Source: Oscheius dolichura (taxonomy: Eukaryota; Nematoda; Chromadorea; Rhabditida; Rhabditidae). From it: a stretch of DNA of 64,000 bases. The first letter of the stretch is position 1, and every line of letters starts with the position of its first letter. Positions 43,575-55,882 of this stretch are shown in pieces. The DNA lies in contig OW051496.1 of the NCBI GenBank assembly GCA_932521035.1, positions 372,001 to 436,000 of the forward strand, written 5' to 3'. Made by a program: the position numbers and the translations under genes. Below the pieces are notes generated by a model. It searched no databases, was not told the DNA's origin, and was given only the letters and a program-made list of their open reading frames with translations.

Positions 43575-46500
43575 AGAGACCGCCGGGGGTGAACACTTCA
43601 TCATCCCAGCCATGAATTCTGGATTTATGATCTCCCAAAAATTAGAGAGAAGAAGAGGTTTAGTAGACTCTGATGCCAGTTTGTTATCTATTCCGTTCTC
43701 TGGAGAAAATAATCCGCCTTGTCATTTTATTAATTTGTTGGTCTCTACTGGTGATCCCGAACTTTAAGTTTTTTATTAAATGTTCTGAGTTCAAGTGATA
43801 AACTCGGCAGCGTTCATCGCATCACTAAATGCTTCTTCCAGCCAAGAAAAATGGTAGTCAAAACGTTTTTGAGGTTGTCGTAATAGCGCGCCAACCACGG
43901 GTAAACAGCGGACGGCCGTTGCTTGGCGGGGCGCGTTGGATGAAATTCACCGAACAGTATTTCAACTTTTGGTGCATTTTTCTCCCATTTTTTGACATTT
44001 TTCTTATTTTTAAATTGGTTATTCGTAATCAGCATAAAAGTCTGAACAAGTCGCATCCAAAACTGACGTGTAGCTTTGATTTTTGAATTTCTTATGTAGT
44101 GAGGTTGATTGATAAATCGACCAAGCTCTTCGGGTCAGTAGCTTTTCTGGTATGTTTCTATGCTGTATTTATAGAAATTTCTCTCTTCGCTTTTTTTTTC
44201 TGTCCCACCACGTAGAGACAAAGATCTTTGTGTCTCCTTCACTCCGTCAGTTGTGGGATTACCCTCTTCCAGCTCTTCTCTCCACACCCGATTTAGATCA
44301 TCTCCATCCCCTTTGATCCAATATTATTATCCCGTAAGCAATTTGACATCATCATCGTCACCAGGGAGAGAGGCTAAAAGATTAGAAAAATACTCCAAAA
44401 CTGACGTCAAGTTTACGAACGACCACAACGGGGCTTTGTGTCAAACGGCACCGAGTCATCTCCGGGCTTTGACGGTCTGTGAACTCTTGTTGGAGGAGGA
44501 AGTTAGGGGAAGGGTGGCTTTTGTGTTTTACAGGGGTTATAAAGATAGGTGGAAATGGACTTTACCGATTTTGGGGGATTCGTTGTATTAGTAAACTTTG
44601 CAAAAAAAGGTTCAGCTTATTAGAGACAAAACCATTTCGACCTTATATCCGCCTATTGAAATATAAAAGCAGTGCAAACGAGCTACAGTTAGACAGCTGT
44701 AGTTTTGGATTAAAATTGAATAAATAAGCCATTGCAGTTATATTCTTTCAAGTAGTCCAAGCACTTGCCTTTCCTAATATTGGCCAGTAGAAATACAAAA
44801 AATTGAAATCAGTCACAATTAGACACAAATATTTGGTTCTGATAAGTTTTGCCTTATTTTTCCATATATATGTGGTTGGAGCAGTGTTCCAAACAGTTGC
44901 TAGATATTCATATAGACTAGCTGATATACAAAAAGTAAAGATTAGCCACAGTTAGACAGCTTTGAATGTGGCTTCTGCTTTCTTTTGATTCATTTCGTGT
45001 TCATCAAATAGTGTTCCAAATAGGGGGCAATTATCGAACTGTCTAATATTGGCAAATTGAAAAATTGCAAATAAATGAAAGGCATAACTACAGTAACAGG
45101 CAGCACAGCGCCTAATCTCTTACCGTAACCCGTATCTCTTTTACTAGAAGTTACTTCCACCGTGATCTTTCCTGTTACAGTAATCCTTTGGACAGTTATG
45201 GAGCAAAAAAAAACTCTTTATAGACTCATTCCGGTCATTTGACAGCCATACGTCTAATGCAAAACATTTCCAGTCTAATACAAAACGTTTCCAGCTCTAT
45301 AATTAACCCCAACTTGAAACAATGATACTATTAGACCTGCGATAGTGAAAGTTTTCAAAATTGCATCTTTTATTTAGCCTGTCCCTCCACCAAGAACCTA
45401 CCAATTGTGAAAAAAAAAACTTTAAAAGAAACGAAGAAACACGGGCCAATATGATTTTACCTTAAAAATAATCAACTATTTACCTTTGTGACGCCATCCA
45501 AGAAGCTACGAAGTCTCTTTTCTTTTCTTCCAAGCCTTTTCCCTCTTTCTTACTCTCCACTAAAACCTACAGTACACCCTTTCCCTATTTAGCGGCTCCG
45601 CGAAGGGCTCAAAGACCTCTCCCGTCGAAATCTATCAAAATTTCCATTTTCCATCATCAATTGTCGCCCATTTGACGTTTTCCATTAAGATTTTCGGCAG
45701 TTCTTCCTATTTAAAGCAGCCCGCTACTCATCATTTAATCCGGAGATCCTCAAAGACCACCCGTACCTTTCTATTCCCTCACGGCAGGTGGCCTTTGTCG
45801 TTTGTTCTTTGCTCGTGTGTTCCCCACTCACTTTACTCCCTAATCCAACAATTGTCCCTCTTTAGTAGGTTACTAGAAACAGAAATTTGAGAAAAAAATG
45901 GAGTTTGTGCCCGAAATGGCGTAGTCCAACCCCCAGATGTCTAGTTGTGGCTCATTGCCAGTCTAACTGTGGCTGTGGCGGCGGCTATGGCGCTTTGGCC
46001 GTCTAACTGTGGCGCCTACCTCTATTGAAGCCTGTTGTTTTTCTTCATTTCCTGTCTCCCTTTTCTTCTTTATTATTCTTTTTCTCCATTTTTTTTTCTT
46101 TTAACAAGACTCTCGCTTACGTCTGAACTTGCTCTTTGTCCTCTTCCTTTGTCCAAAATTGCTTCCGTAAAAAACTTTGGGTCCCGCGAATTTTACAAAT
46201 TTTCAACATTCTGCTCCCAGAGAAAAGAGGGGTTTTTCGAATTCACAGCCGTTTTGTTTCTGCCAAAAAGGACCCCTAACAACCTATTTACTTCCCGACA
46301 CTTACCCCTCGTGTAATAATTACTTTTTTCAACCACTCCACAACTTCCACAACCGTGACGTGGACCTCTAGCAAATCTTCTATGAATAGACAATTTGTGG
46401 ATTCAACACGGTGAGGGGGATGATTGAGTGTTGTTTCTGTTTTTTTTAAAGTTCTCTAACCCACCTATAATAATCTGTTGCCTGGTTAGCATAGTTCTTA

Positions 46501-49500
46501 TTTGTTTCAGGGACACTAGATATTAGTGTGAACCTCATAGGTATTGCTACAGCGGCGATTGACGATTAGTATAGGATTAGTATTGGTTATTCTTGTATCA
46601 GGTGCTCTACATATCAGTGGGAAGCTTTTAGGCATTTGTTGCTATGATTCTTGACAAACCGAATATTTCATGTGGACTTCAAAAACGCATCCCTAAAAAG
46701 CCAAAACTCCTTCAGAACCGCTAAAACCTGCCAAATGCATTATAATTTTCCTCAAGTTTTTGTGGTTTCATTTTCGCTACTAAAGTAACAGCATTCCTAA
46801 ATAGCATTTGAGTTCATCTCCTGCTCAACAATCTTCTAATTTTTTTTATTACCGTAACCCAGGAGAAGAGGTAGTATTGCTTTAAAATCTAGCCATTTTG
46901 TTTTCTATTGACTTTCGCTTCCATTCGAAGCCGGTTCTATCTCATTTCCAGTTTTTCTGATCCATTTTTTGATGTTCTACTTCCGCTACTAATCCCCCCT
47001 CCCCCTCTGGAAGCAGCGCCCACTTACCGTAATCTAGAGTAACACGAACTTCACTGAGTTCCTTTTTTTATAATTCAGGAGCATATTCCATAATATTCTC
47101 CTAATAAATGTAAAAAGAACTGCTGCTCTTCTTTTCTGACGTTTCGTTTGTTCTACTAAACGGCAAAGATCGCAAAAATGATGATATTTCGGACAAATCG
47201 TGCGACAATTTTCAATTACCGTAGCCTAGGAGAACTAGAATTTACGGCTGGGGTTCTCTTTAAAACTGGGCCTACCCCCTTCAACTACCTTTCCCCCTCC
47301 AGAGTAAATATCAAATTCTTTCCTGGTCCCTTGAGAGTACCTCCGCATTTTGACCTTTCCTTCTGCAAAATTCCCCCGCTCCTGTTTGTTTCTAATATCC
47401 GTCACATTTGTTTATGATTCATTATTTCTTCTCCCTCTTCTTCTAACCGTCTTCCCGTCATTATCATCCGTTCCTCCAATTGGCGGATTAGGTAAATCTG
47501 CCATAATTGGGGTCAACAGCCTCGAGGAATCTCGTCATTCCAGCAGCCGTTTTTTCTCCTGATCTCATGTTGTTTTCTTAATGTTTGGGGCAGAGTTTAA
47601 GAGTCTTCTCATTCCAGGTTTCTTACTCGTGTCTGTAGGAGTAATACAAATAAAAGTTTCTTCCCCCCTTTTCCAGAAGAACCACAGAGCAGGGCCCAAT
47701 GATTTTTATACCCAGCCCTCATTAGGAAGCAATTCGAGTCCGGCTGAATTGCAAAATCTATCATAATATGGGCTAATGAGGTCCAATTTCCTCATTTACT
47801 AGCCGTTTTTTGCGGCTTTTTAGCGACGACTGCAATATGATAGCTATTTCTGTTCGTTAGATCAGCAGTTCATGATTAACCTTCCTTTTTATAGCGTAAT
47901 TGAAGCCTAAAAATGTTTCACCGTAATTTTGAGCACATTTGGAGACAGAGTTGAGGCAAGTGCTATGAAAATTTGTCAACTACCTCTTATTACAACCTAT
48001 CCTGAAACCTAAAACTTTTTTTGCAGTAAATTTAGGCGAAATTGGACAACAAAATTACTGACCAGCAATAGAAACTGGCGAAATATTCTTTATTTGAACA
48101 TTTCCTGAAGCCTAAATTTTTTTAACAGTAAGATTTGGTCGAATTTTGCTCAAGAAGAATTGGAGCACTCTTATTACCCAGTCATGTTTTATTTGAACCT
48201 TCCCCGAAACCTAATATTCCCCAAAAAACCAATATTATCTCCTTGTAAACAGAGTAAGATAAACAAATTGACCTTATTGTTTCGTATGGGCATTGCTCAC
48301 ACCCGGCTATATTTGTAAAATAAACAAATACCCAGAGGGCACTTGACATATATGAGGCAACCCTTTAGCAAATGCTATCGCCTATCTGGGTGGTTGAAAT
48401 AGTGCAATTCTGCTATTTTCTTTTGCTCATTTTTAGTCTGAAATTGAATCGCAACTCAAGAACGGAACGCTGTGAACCAAAAAGAAGGTCTTATAACTTT
48501 TACTTGAAACTTTTTCGAACAATATGGTTCGAGTTAGTTGCTTATCAAAATTGAACCTTACTCGATTCTTTCTAACTTTTAATGAAACAAAATGGAATTA
48601 TAAGAAACTCTACTCCTCTTTTCTGGTATGGTAGTTTTATTTTTTCTAGAAAAACAATTTGTATTGTGGCATTTGACCTCTGAAACTAACAAGTTCCAAC
48701 CCTTGTTGACTTTCCCAGGGTTGTTGACAAGGAAATCTCTTCCTCCTCTAACCACCTGTCATAATCTGTCTCCCCCGAGGGGATTCCTCACTTTTTTTTC
48801 TCTTCTTGGGAAACCTCGTGGTGGACTCTTTTAGCTTGCACATGTTCGTAATTATATTTTGTAAAATATAGAGGCGTAATATTGATTAACTGCCCCATTG
48901 CTCTTTATAAAGAGTTCTTGGAAAATTAGACATAAAAGTTGTTTTATCGTTTCTTTATTAGGAAAGATTGAACTTGGATCTTACTAACTGTATGAACGGA
49001 ATTTCCGGGTTCCTCTACTTTTCTCCCTTTTCCCTTATCGAGCCGATCATTTTTTGTTTCACTTCTCCTTTATTAGCACAGCCTGATCATCTCTCATAAT
49101 AGGCTATCACCGTTCTCTCCTTCCGAAATTTTTTGTTTTCCACTGTCTCTTTATTAGGAAGCTTGAAATGACCTTCAATCCAGCTTCATCAGTTGCTCGC
49201 TATAATTTTGTTCTCTTCAAAAATCGTCAACTTTATCTTTTCATCTAGGGGAGTTTCCAGTTCTCAAAAAAGAGAACCGGCTCTTGTTCGACTTGAAATA
49301 TTGTTCAACCCGCCCTATCTGCCCATTTTAGTTTCAATACTCCTTCACTAGAGCAGCCTCAAACTTCCTACAGTATATTTTTCGATTAGTACCACCGTCT
49401 GTTCATCTTCCAACTCTCAAATACTCCTTCCTTCCTTATAATTGGCCATCTTATGCTCGTACTGGCCTCTGAGAATGCTGGGGGTCCTTTATTGCCATTT

Positions 49501-49647
49501 TTGTTTCACCATTTCCTTATTAGAGAAGAGTGAAACCTATTATAGTCCATTTTCGGTTCATAAGAAAAGTCTGATCTCTCACTATACTCAGCTCTTTCTA
49601 CAAAGTCTCACATTTTCTAATGTTCGCTCCCTTTCCAGGTCGCGGCT
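43575..49647. other. Gene-poor stretch, two doubtful open frames
   Basis: An open frame at 44253-44591 (plus) ends CELLLEEE…WTLPILGDSLY with AATAAA ~125 bp later. One at 47581-47766 (plus) has a hydrophobic segment and ends SSPAELQNLS. Both could be terminal exons of long-intron genes, but I could not connect them. The 15-bp motif occurs at 44690, 44945 and twice near 45950-46010. Much of 45.5-49.5 kb is pyrimidine-rich. Confidence 0.4.
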
Positions 49648-50046
49648 ATGTGCTCTTCCCGACTCTTGGCTACCCTTCTGTTGTTCTCCCTGTCATTGTT
49701 GGTCAGCTCTCAGTTTCAATATCCCCACGGGGTGAGTTCTCCTCCATTTTTCTCTCTAAATTTCCCCCGTTTCAGCTCTTTTATGGTCTAAATGATCCCG
49801 TGGATAGTGTGCCTTTGGAAATGTACAAAAGGGCCAGTCCATTTCAATTTCATGCAGCGAGAGGAAAACGAGGAGAATTGAGAAAGTAAGCGACGTTTCA
49901 GAATTTCTATAAAACCACAGTTAGACAACCAAATGTGATAGTGGCACGTATTCGGTGTTCTCCCAATTAAATCCCAATTTTTCAGTTCAAAGTACGGTTA
50001 CTTTCCCTCGAGGGGTCGGCGCTCCGCCGGCTTACAGTATGAATAA
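49648..50046 (+). CDS. Putative neuropeptide precursor, 84 aa
   Basis: Three exons, 49648-49731, 49776-49885 and 49986-50046, give 85 codons in frame. Residues 1-21 form a signal peptide (MCSSRLLATLLLFSLSLLVSS). Dibasic sites follow: …EMYKR, then ASPFQFHAARGKR, then GELRNSKYGYFPSRGRR, then a short acidic end. GKR and GRR are Gly-plus-dibasic sites, so processing would release two peptides amidated at Arg (…HAAR-amide and …FPSR-amide). This is the standard architecture of nematode NLP precursors; I do not recognise the specific family. A CTTTCCAG acceptor 10 nt upstream of the ATG could be a 5'-UTR or trans-splice site. AATAAA is at 50136. Confidence 0.68.
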
Positions 50047-51184
50047 CGAAGAAGACCTGCCCGACCTCGACCAACAACAACATACACATTTTTATACAAT
50101 CTACAAATTTACAGTACTTATCAGCTTTGGTAGAACAATAAAGTTGTTACTCTTGTTAATTTTCTGTTCATCTCTTTTCTTGGCTATATTATGGCTTTTT
50201 ATGCATTGATGGCAGTATAAGAAGACGAAAGAAAGTGGATTCTTGTTCTTCTGCTTTCTTTGATAAAAACTTCCAAGACAGGTATTATGGTTAGGAAGGA
50301 AGCCCATCAGCCGGTTTGAATCAGTCTGGAGGGTTGAGGCTACAGTTTTTGACGTCCGTTCCTTTGAAACGATGGTGATTGAAAACAAACGATGGACCTT
50401 TTAGCATTATATGGATGTCTTGGGTTATTACCAAGGGGTGGTATAACGTTAGGGCGCAGAAAAAGCAGGATAGCCTCATTTTATATCATTTATGGCTTGA
50501 ATCAGACTACTGCCTTTAGTTTCTCTGGTAAATTATTTGTTTTACAGTAATTCAAAAAACGAAATTCTGAAAATGGAGAAGAGGATATAACGAGACTAAT
50601 GGAACTTTCTCGAATAAGAAGTTTTGGTGTATCTTTTAGGAATCAAGGCGATCTTATAAAAAAAGTAGAAACGAACCCATATTGAGTCGAATGATCTTGT
50701 CGAATATTCCAATTTCTAGAGGCCGCTACTTTCGAACTAGATACGGTGAAACAAATCTACAAATTAGTTTCATATTATCAATGTAAACCAGTTGGGCAGG
50801 CGAGTCATACTTTTCAGTAAACGTTACAGTAGTCGGCCCTGCTATGTTCAAACCTTTCTATGCTTCTTTACAGTGTTATAAAGCTCTACTAGCATTTAGT
50901 TTGGTTGCATACTACTTCTAAAAATTTGAATTATTCAAATCTCTGAAAATTAGAGGGAAAACGAAGAAATTTGAACGCGACAGTATTGTTTCAGCCTTCC
51001 TATGTAAACGTTTGTGGCATTTTCCAATGTTTCCCCCATAAAATTAGCTCCTTTTCCCAACCACTCCATATCTCCCCGTCGCTCCTCTTCAATGTCACCT
51101 CACCTCTCGTCCCGGAGGCCATTCCCCGGTCCTGTAGCTAGGCAATTGCCCCCATTCGTCTCTCTCTCTCTCTTCCCTGCCATC
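50047..51184. other. Intergenic, no gene seen
   Basis: Apart from the AATAAA of the peptide gene at 50136 I see only short spurious frames. Confidence 0.5.
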
Positions 51185-54100
51185 ATGTGGCGCCATTGGA
51201 ATCCCTACTACCATCCGGATCCACCAAAATGGCTATTTTTAATCAGTAATTTAACATTTTAGACCTTTAAAATCATCAAATTTCAGTCTTCGGCGGTCCT
51301 TTACTGACTCTTTTCCTCCTCGGTTACTTTGTACTATCATTCCGGGTCGTGGAACAGATCAGCGTCAACACCACCCTCTCCCAAGTCCTCCCTAATCTGA
51401 CTGAAACTCTAGAAAACTCGGATTTTGCTCCTACAGTAACCCATCTTCAATTTTGTTACAGAAAGTAAGTTTCAGGACTATGACGCAATTTATCAACTCC
51501 TCATGAAGTATGAAAATATCATTGCGAATATGACAACGATACATTTCAACGGTTACGGTAGTAATGCCTTTCTGACGGCTAATCTCTTCTTTGGCGGAGG
51601 TTTGTCGCCAATTTTATTGAGAAGAGAGGGAAAAATGTTTAGCGGAGTTCAATAAGACCGGAGGAACTGGAGTGCTGGTTTTCCTAGAGCTGGCCTTGTG
51701 CTTCCTAGTCATATTTGTCGTCACCTACCTGGTTTATGATCTCCTCTACCGTAAGTAGAAAATTTGGGATCCCAACGTGGTTCGGTAGACGTGGTGGTGG
51801 GCAAGTTAACACAACGACATGGTTAAAGCACAAACAGATTTATTTTTTGTCTTCATCTTCAAGGATGATGCTTCCCAGGCAGTCCACCATGCAGGCCACT
51901 AGGTCTACAAAATCCAAATGTGCGCATTCATCACACGGTAGAATGGGAGCAGGCGGGAGAACCGGGGGCGACGGAGGACTGGGAACTGGAGGAAGAGTCG
52001 GTCTGGGGACGGGAGTTGGGATCGGGACTGGGCGAGGGGTAGAGGTTGGCTCCGGAACGGGAAGAGGTGGGAGGAGAATGCACTCTCCATTGAAACAAAT
52101 ATAACAGAGGCCGCCAATGCAATTGAATACTGGTTCAAATTGAGGCGGTTTGGGAGTGCTGGCTGGAACCGACGGCGGTGGAGGACGGGGAGTCAGTGTC
52201 GGTCTGGGAGTGGGGGCGGGAGTCGGGATCGGGACTGGCCGAGGGGTAGACGTTGGCAGGGGAACGAAAGGAAATGGCACTGGATAACATTCTTCGCCCA
52301 AACAAAGGAAACAGTGAGAGTCCTCGCAGAAGAATCGTGGAAGCGGACTGGGAGTGGTGGCTGCGACCGAAGGCGGTGTAGGACGTGGAACTGGAGGCAG
52401 CGTCGGTCTTGGAGCGGGAGGGTCCGGTCGAGGAGAAGACGATCCAGGAGGAGGTTTTATAACCAGAGAGCACTGTCCAGCCACGCAAACAAGACATAAT
52501 GGTCCAAAGCAATGTTTTTCTTCAGATGGAGGCGGGGGGCACGGTTGATGCAGACAGACACCATTTCTCCAGCAGCCATCTAATGCTTCACACATTAGCT
52601 GGGGCTCCACAGGAGTGAGGGCAAAGGCCACCAGAGGCAGGAACTGGAGGGTTGGGGATTACTAGAGAGGAAGGGGGACTCACCAGGAGAAGCAGTAGGC
52701 GCATCTCGATTGATAGAGAGCCCGTCGAGAGACGGTTTATAAAGGGATGGAACGGGGCATTGTTCCGATTCGTAAGTCTGTGGGAAACAGAGAAAGACGT
52801 CTGGAACAGACTTCAAAAAGCGCGACTGAATCGAAAACTGGGAAAGCTGCAGACATAAGGGGGGATCTATTCCTATTGGCCGCCCATTTCAAAATTATTA
52901 CAATTCCGGGAAGTCTACTGTAATGTTATACATTGAAAAATTCTTGCCATCTGATACCAATAAAGGCTCTCCAATTAAAAATAGCGGTCAAAACTTTTAA
53001 GATTCATAGATTATTTATAAAAAGAGAAGGGTCCATTTGAACATTATCTTCTTGCATCTTTTGTCCTCCATATTTTCCCAATTTTCTTCCCAATCTGGAT
53101 AATTTCTATCATTTCAGCCAAGCCTTTCACTCCCCGTTATGATCGCGTCCTCTATCCGGAGCTTCACATCAACTCAGAAGAGGAGGAGCACCTATTCCGA
53201 GTGGCTGTTATGATCGAAAAATGCAAAAAGAATGGAACCTATGAGAAGGAGAGACGCCAATTGGAAAACATCTTCGCCGACACGACTTACCAGGACCAGG
53301 TTGATATGCTCCGCGAATCGGTAGGAGATCCTCCGGGGTTACGGTATCTCGAGACTTTAGGACGGAGAAGAGGACGAGGAAACCGAGAAAAGGGTCCCAC
53401 CCTTGTGGGAAAGGATCCCCGGATTGAGACCTCCTAATTCTCCACATGTCACTACGGCTATCTACTTCTTCGCGGTGGCCATTTCCCCGGTAAGGAGGAG
53501 GATTTGAATAGGAGAGAAAAAGAATTAAGGTCCTTTTCATTGTCTGCCTTCTTATCTCGGCCGCTTACCCGCCACCAGATGGAGGGACTCCCATACTCTC
53601 GATGGCCAGGAGGAGCTTCGGAATAGGTTGGAATTTACGGGTCCTCATGTTGGCGGTGGAGTTGTGAAATTGGGACTAAAAAGCTTTATTGGGCATACAA
53701 AAAAAAAACAAAAAAAGTCAATTTGAAAATGATTGATAATTTTCAATAGAAAGTCATCAAAACCGGTTCAACATTGATTCAGGTTACCAAACAGTGGCAC
53801 TGTTCGAAACTTAGATAGACGCGCCAAAACATAACGAAAGCAGTAAGTAGCAGTCCAGAGAAATCTGAGATTGTAATGTTTTGGTGTCAGCATTAAAATT
53901 GGATAAATCAGCAGACTTCAATAAGGTAACCAAATGGTTAGACAATTTGTTGGGAATATTTTTTTTTGACCGTTTAATTCAAATTTCAAGCTGGAGCTAG
54001 TGTGCGAAAGGTCTAAAAAATGAAATTGCAGTCTGCTTCAATGAAAAACACCGCCAACTAGTATTTCTGAAGGTAAAAATTGAACTCAACAGCCTAAAAT

Positions 54101-54506
54101 AGATTGCCATTTTGCTTCAAACAATACAAAGGCCACAGTTGTGGCTCACTCAGCTGCGGTCGAGTAATGGACGCGTTTTTTCCAATTTGAATGGACCGCT
54201 GACAGTATATTATGAGCAAAATGGCGTATTTCTTTAGATAGCCTCGTTCGAACAATATTTCAAGTGCATTATATTAGGCTATCAAATGATTAGAGAAACT
54301 GTTGTTGCCAATCTTCAATGGTTCAATTCAGATCTGAAACTGGAACTCGTTTACACCGTTGGCAATTGGTTCTACTCCCTTGCTGTCACGGCCATGGCGG
54401 TAAGAAATCCCCCTAAATCCCTAAAACTGCCTAAACTTTATAGATCGCCTTCCACGGAGTCACCCTCGCCTGTGCCCGGATGGTTCACTGGCTCGTCTTC
54501 CAGTAG
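51185..54506 (+). CDS. Unrecognised multi-pass membrane protein, host of a nested gene
   Basis: Secure exons: 51185-51245, 51287-51435, 51476-51599, 51643-51750 and 53118-53320. The protein starts MWRHWNPYYHPDPPKW, has a membrane segment (FGGPLLTLFLLGYFVL), an Asn-glycosylatable domain (NTTLS, NLTET, NMTT, NKTGG), a second segment (LVFLELALCFLVIFVVTYLVY), and a charged cytoplasmic stretch rich in Glu/Lys. The 3' end is less sure. Exons 54265-54399 (or from 54276 via an extra exon near 53532-53626) and 54444-54506 add another membrane hairpin (NWFYSLAVTAMA…FHGVTLAC) and end TAG with AATAAA 16 bp later. Alternatively the fifth exon reads through to a stop at 53437, but no poly(A) signal is near that. 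The simplest spliced model is 280 aa. The fourth intron (1.37 kb) contains the complete antisense gene at 52704-51840. Confidence 0.62.
51840..52704 (-). CDS. Secreted Pro-rich protein with three Cys modules, 274 aa (nested gene)
   Basis: Two exons, 52704-52684 and 52643-51840, give 275 codons. Signal peptide MRLLLLLFLPLVAFA. A four-Cys segment follows (CEALDGC, CLHQPC). Then the spacing C-x4-C-x2-C-x4-C occurs three times (CFGPLCLVCVAGQC, CEDSHCFLCLGEEC, CIGGLCYICFNGEC), separated by long Pro/Thr-rich linkers with repeats such as PTSTPRPVPIPTP, and the end holds four more Cys. The linkers look extended and possibly O-glycosylated; an extracellular structural or matrix role is a guess. No known domain recognised. 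It lies wholly inside an intron of the gene at 51185-54506, on the other strand. AATAAA overlaps its stop codon. Confidence 0.85.
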
Positions 54507-55516
54507 ACCCCTTTTGGACCAATAAACCCTTGTTGATATTAGCCGTTCCCTTGCAACAGCCCTCCTGCTCGTGTTCCTTTATCAGAAATGCCAATATGGC
54601 TCGGAGAGGACAGGACAGGCCAGCAATCTTCAGACGTAACTCGCGTTCTAACATCAAACATCCCCGAGAGGCAGGGGCATTGAAATTATACAGCTGCAGG
54701 GAGGAGATCTTTTCATTTCAGCGACTTTAGTTTTTTTTAAATGATTGCAAGGCTGTTATTTGTATTTTGATGAAAATATGGAAGCGATTCCAGTTTCTCT
54801 TTAATTTTATAACAAAAAAATCAACATGAACCTAGTTCTGGAAGTCCTTGTTTCATTAGGGATTATTATTCTCTAGTGTTGCTCGGAATTTTAATAATGA
54901 GGAAGCAAAGTTTTGATGAAAACCAGAAAATGAAGCCAATGTGAAGAAAATTGACTGTGACATACTATTTCCGTGATTTCTTCTGCTTCCGTGGTAATAT
55001 TTGAATTACATAAGTGCATATAGTTATTGGATTTGTTTGATGCATTGATATGAAAGTCAAAAATATTATCCCATCCAAAATTGGAATGCATCAAGGGGAG
55101 TATTTCACTTCTTTGTTCTTGTTGCTACTAATAATGCAAAATATTTTTTTCCGTTGGAAATGGACTATACAGGCCCCGCTCTGATTTCAATATAGGCAAA
55201 TGTCTAGGTATCGGTAGGAATATTTCTATCAGCGAAAGACCAAGACAGCAATAGTTGAAAGCAGATACCTTCAAAAATTGAACTAATAATAAGAGTTTTT
55301 GAAATTTACATCGAATTTATAAGTTACTTCCAGGCTTGTCTTTGATTTATGCAATGCATGTGTGTTGTGGCTACCTTGCTTCTAGTATTTGCCTAGCAAA
55401 ATAATACTGCTATACCATACTTTTGGGGCTATATTTATCCTGTAGGAAAGTCACACTCTCTTGTATCAACAGGAGTACTTAATTCTGATGGGTTTGACTG
55501 ATACCAATGAGCCTCC

Positions 55517-55882
55517 GGTCAACGCTCTTCCTCACCGCGCCCAAAAACTCACCAAAGGTCAGCGCGCTCGATTAATTTGACCTTGCTTATTTATTTAAAT
55601 TCTATCTGGTTCAGAATTTAATGGCAAACAAGGTGGTATAGGCTATATTCCATAAGAGTAAGAAATTGCTGAGTTATCAAGAGAAACGCTATGTTCACCT
55701 CAAAAACTCTATTTTGGGTTATATCTCAGCAATTTCTCATTCATATGGAATATAACCTATATCAGCTTGTCCTCCATAAAATTCTGAACAAGATAAACAT
55801 TAAAAAAATAAGCAAGGTCGAATTATTCGAGCGCGGCGAGCATTTGGTGAGTTTTTGGGTGCGGTGAGGAAGAACGTTGGCC
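55517..55882. mobile_element. Complete hairpin MITE, intergenic copy
   Basis: GGTCAACGCTCTTCCTCACC at the left and GGTGAGGAAGAACGTTGGCC at the right are inverted; pairing continues through AACTCACCAAA and GACCTTGCTTATT for ~160 bp per arm. It is the same family as 25775-26142. Confidence 0.85.

Noticed and set aside
44253-44591. 112-codon plus-strand frame ending in LPILGDSLY
   Set aside because: It may be a real terminal exon, but it begins at a GTG, no upstream exon fits in phase, and there is no recognisable domain.
47581-47766. 61-codon plus-strand frame with a hydrophobic segment
   Set aside because: It could be a terminal exon, but it is isolated and has no nearby poly(A) signal.
52140-52499. 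Gly/Arg-rich frames opposite the nested Pro-rich gene
   Set aside because: They are antisense shadows of the Pro/Cys-rich coding exon.
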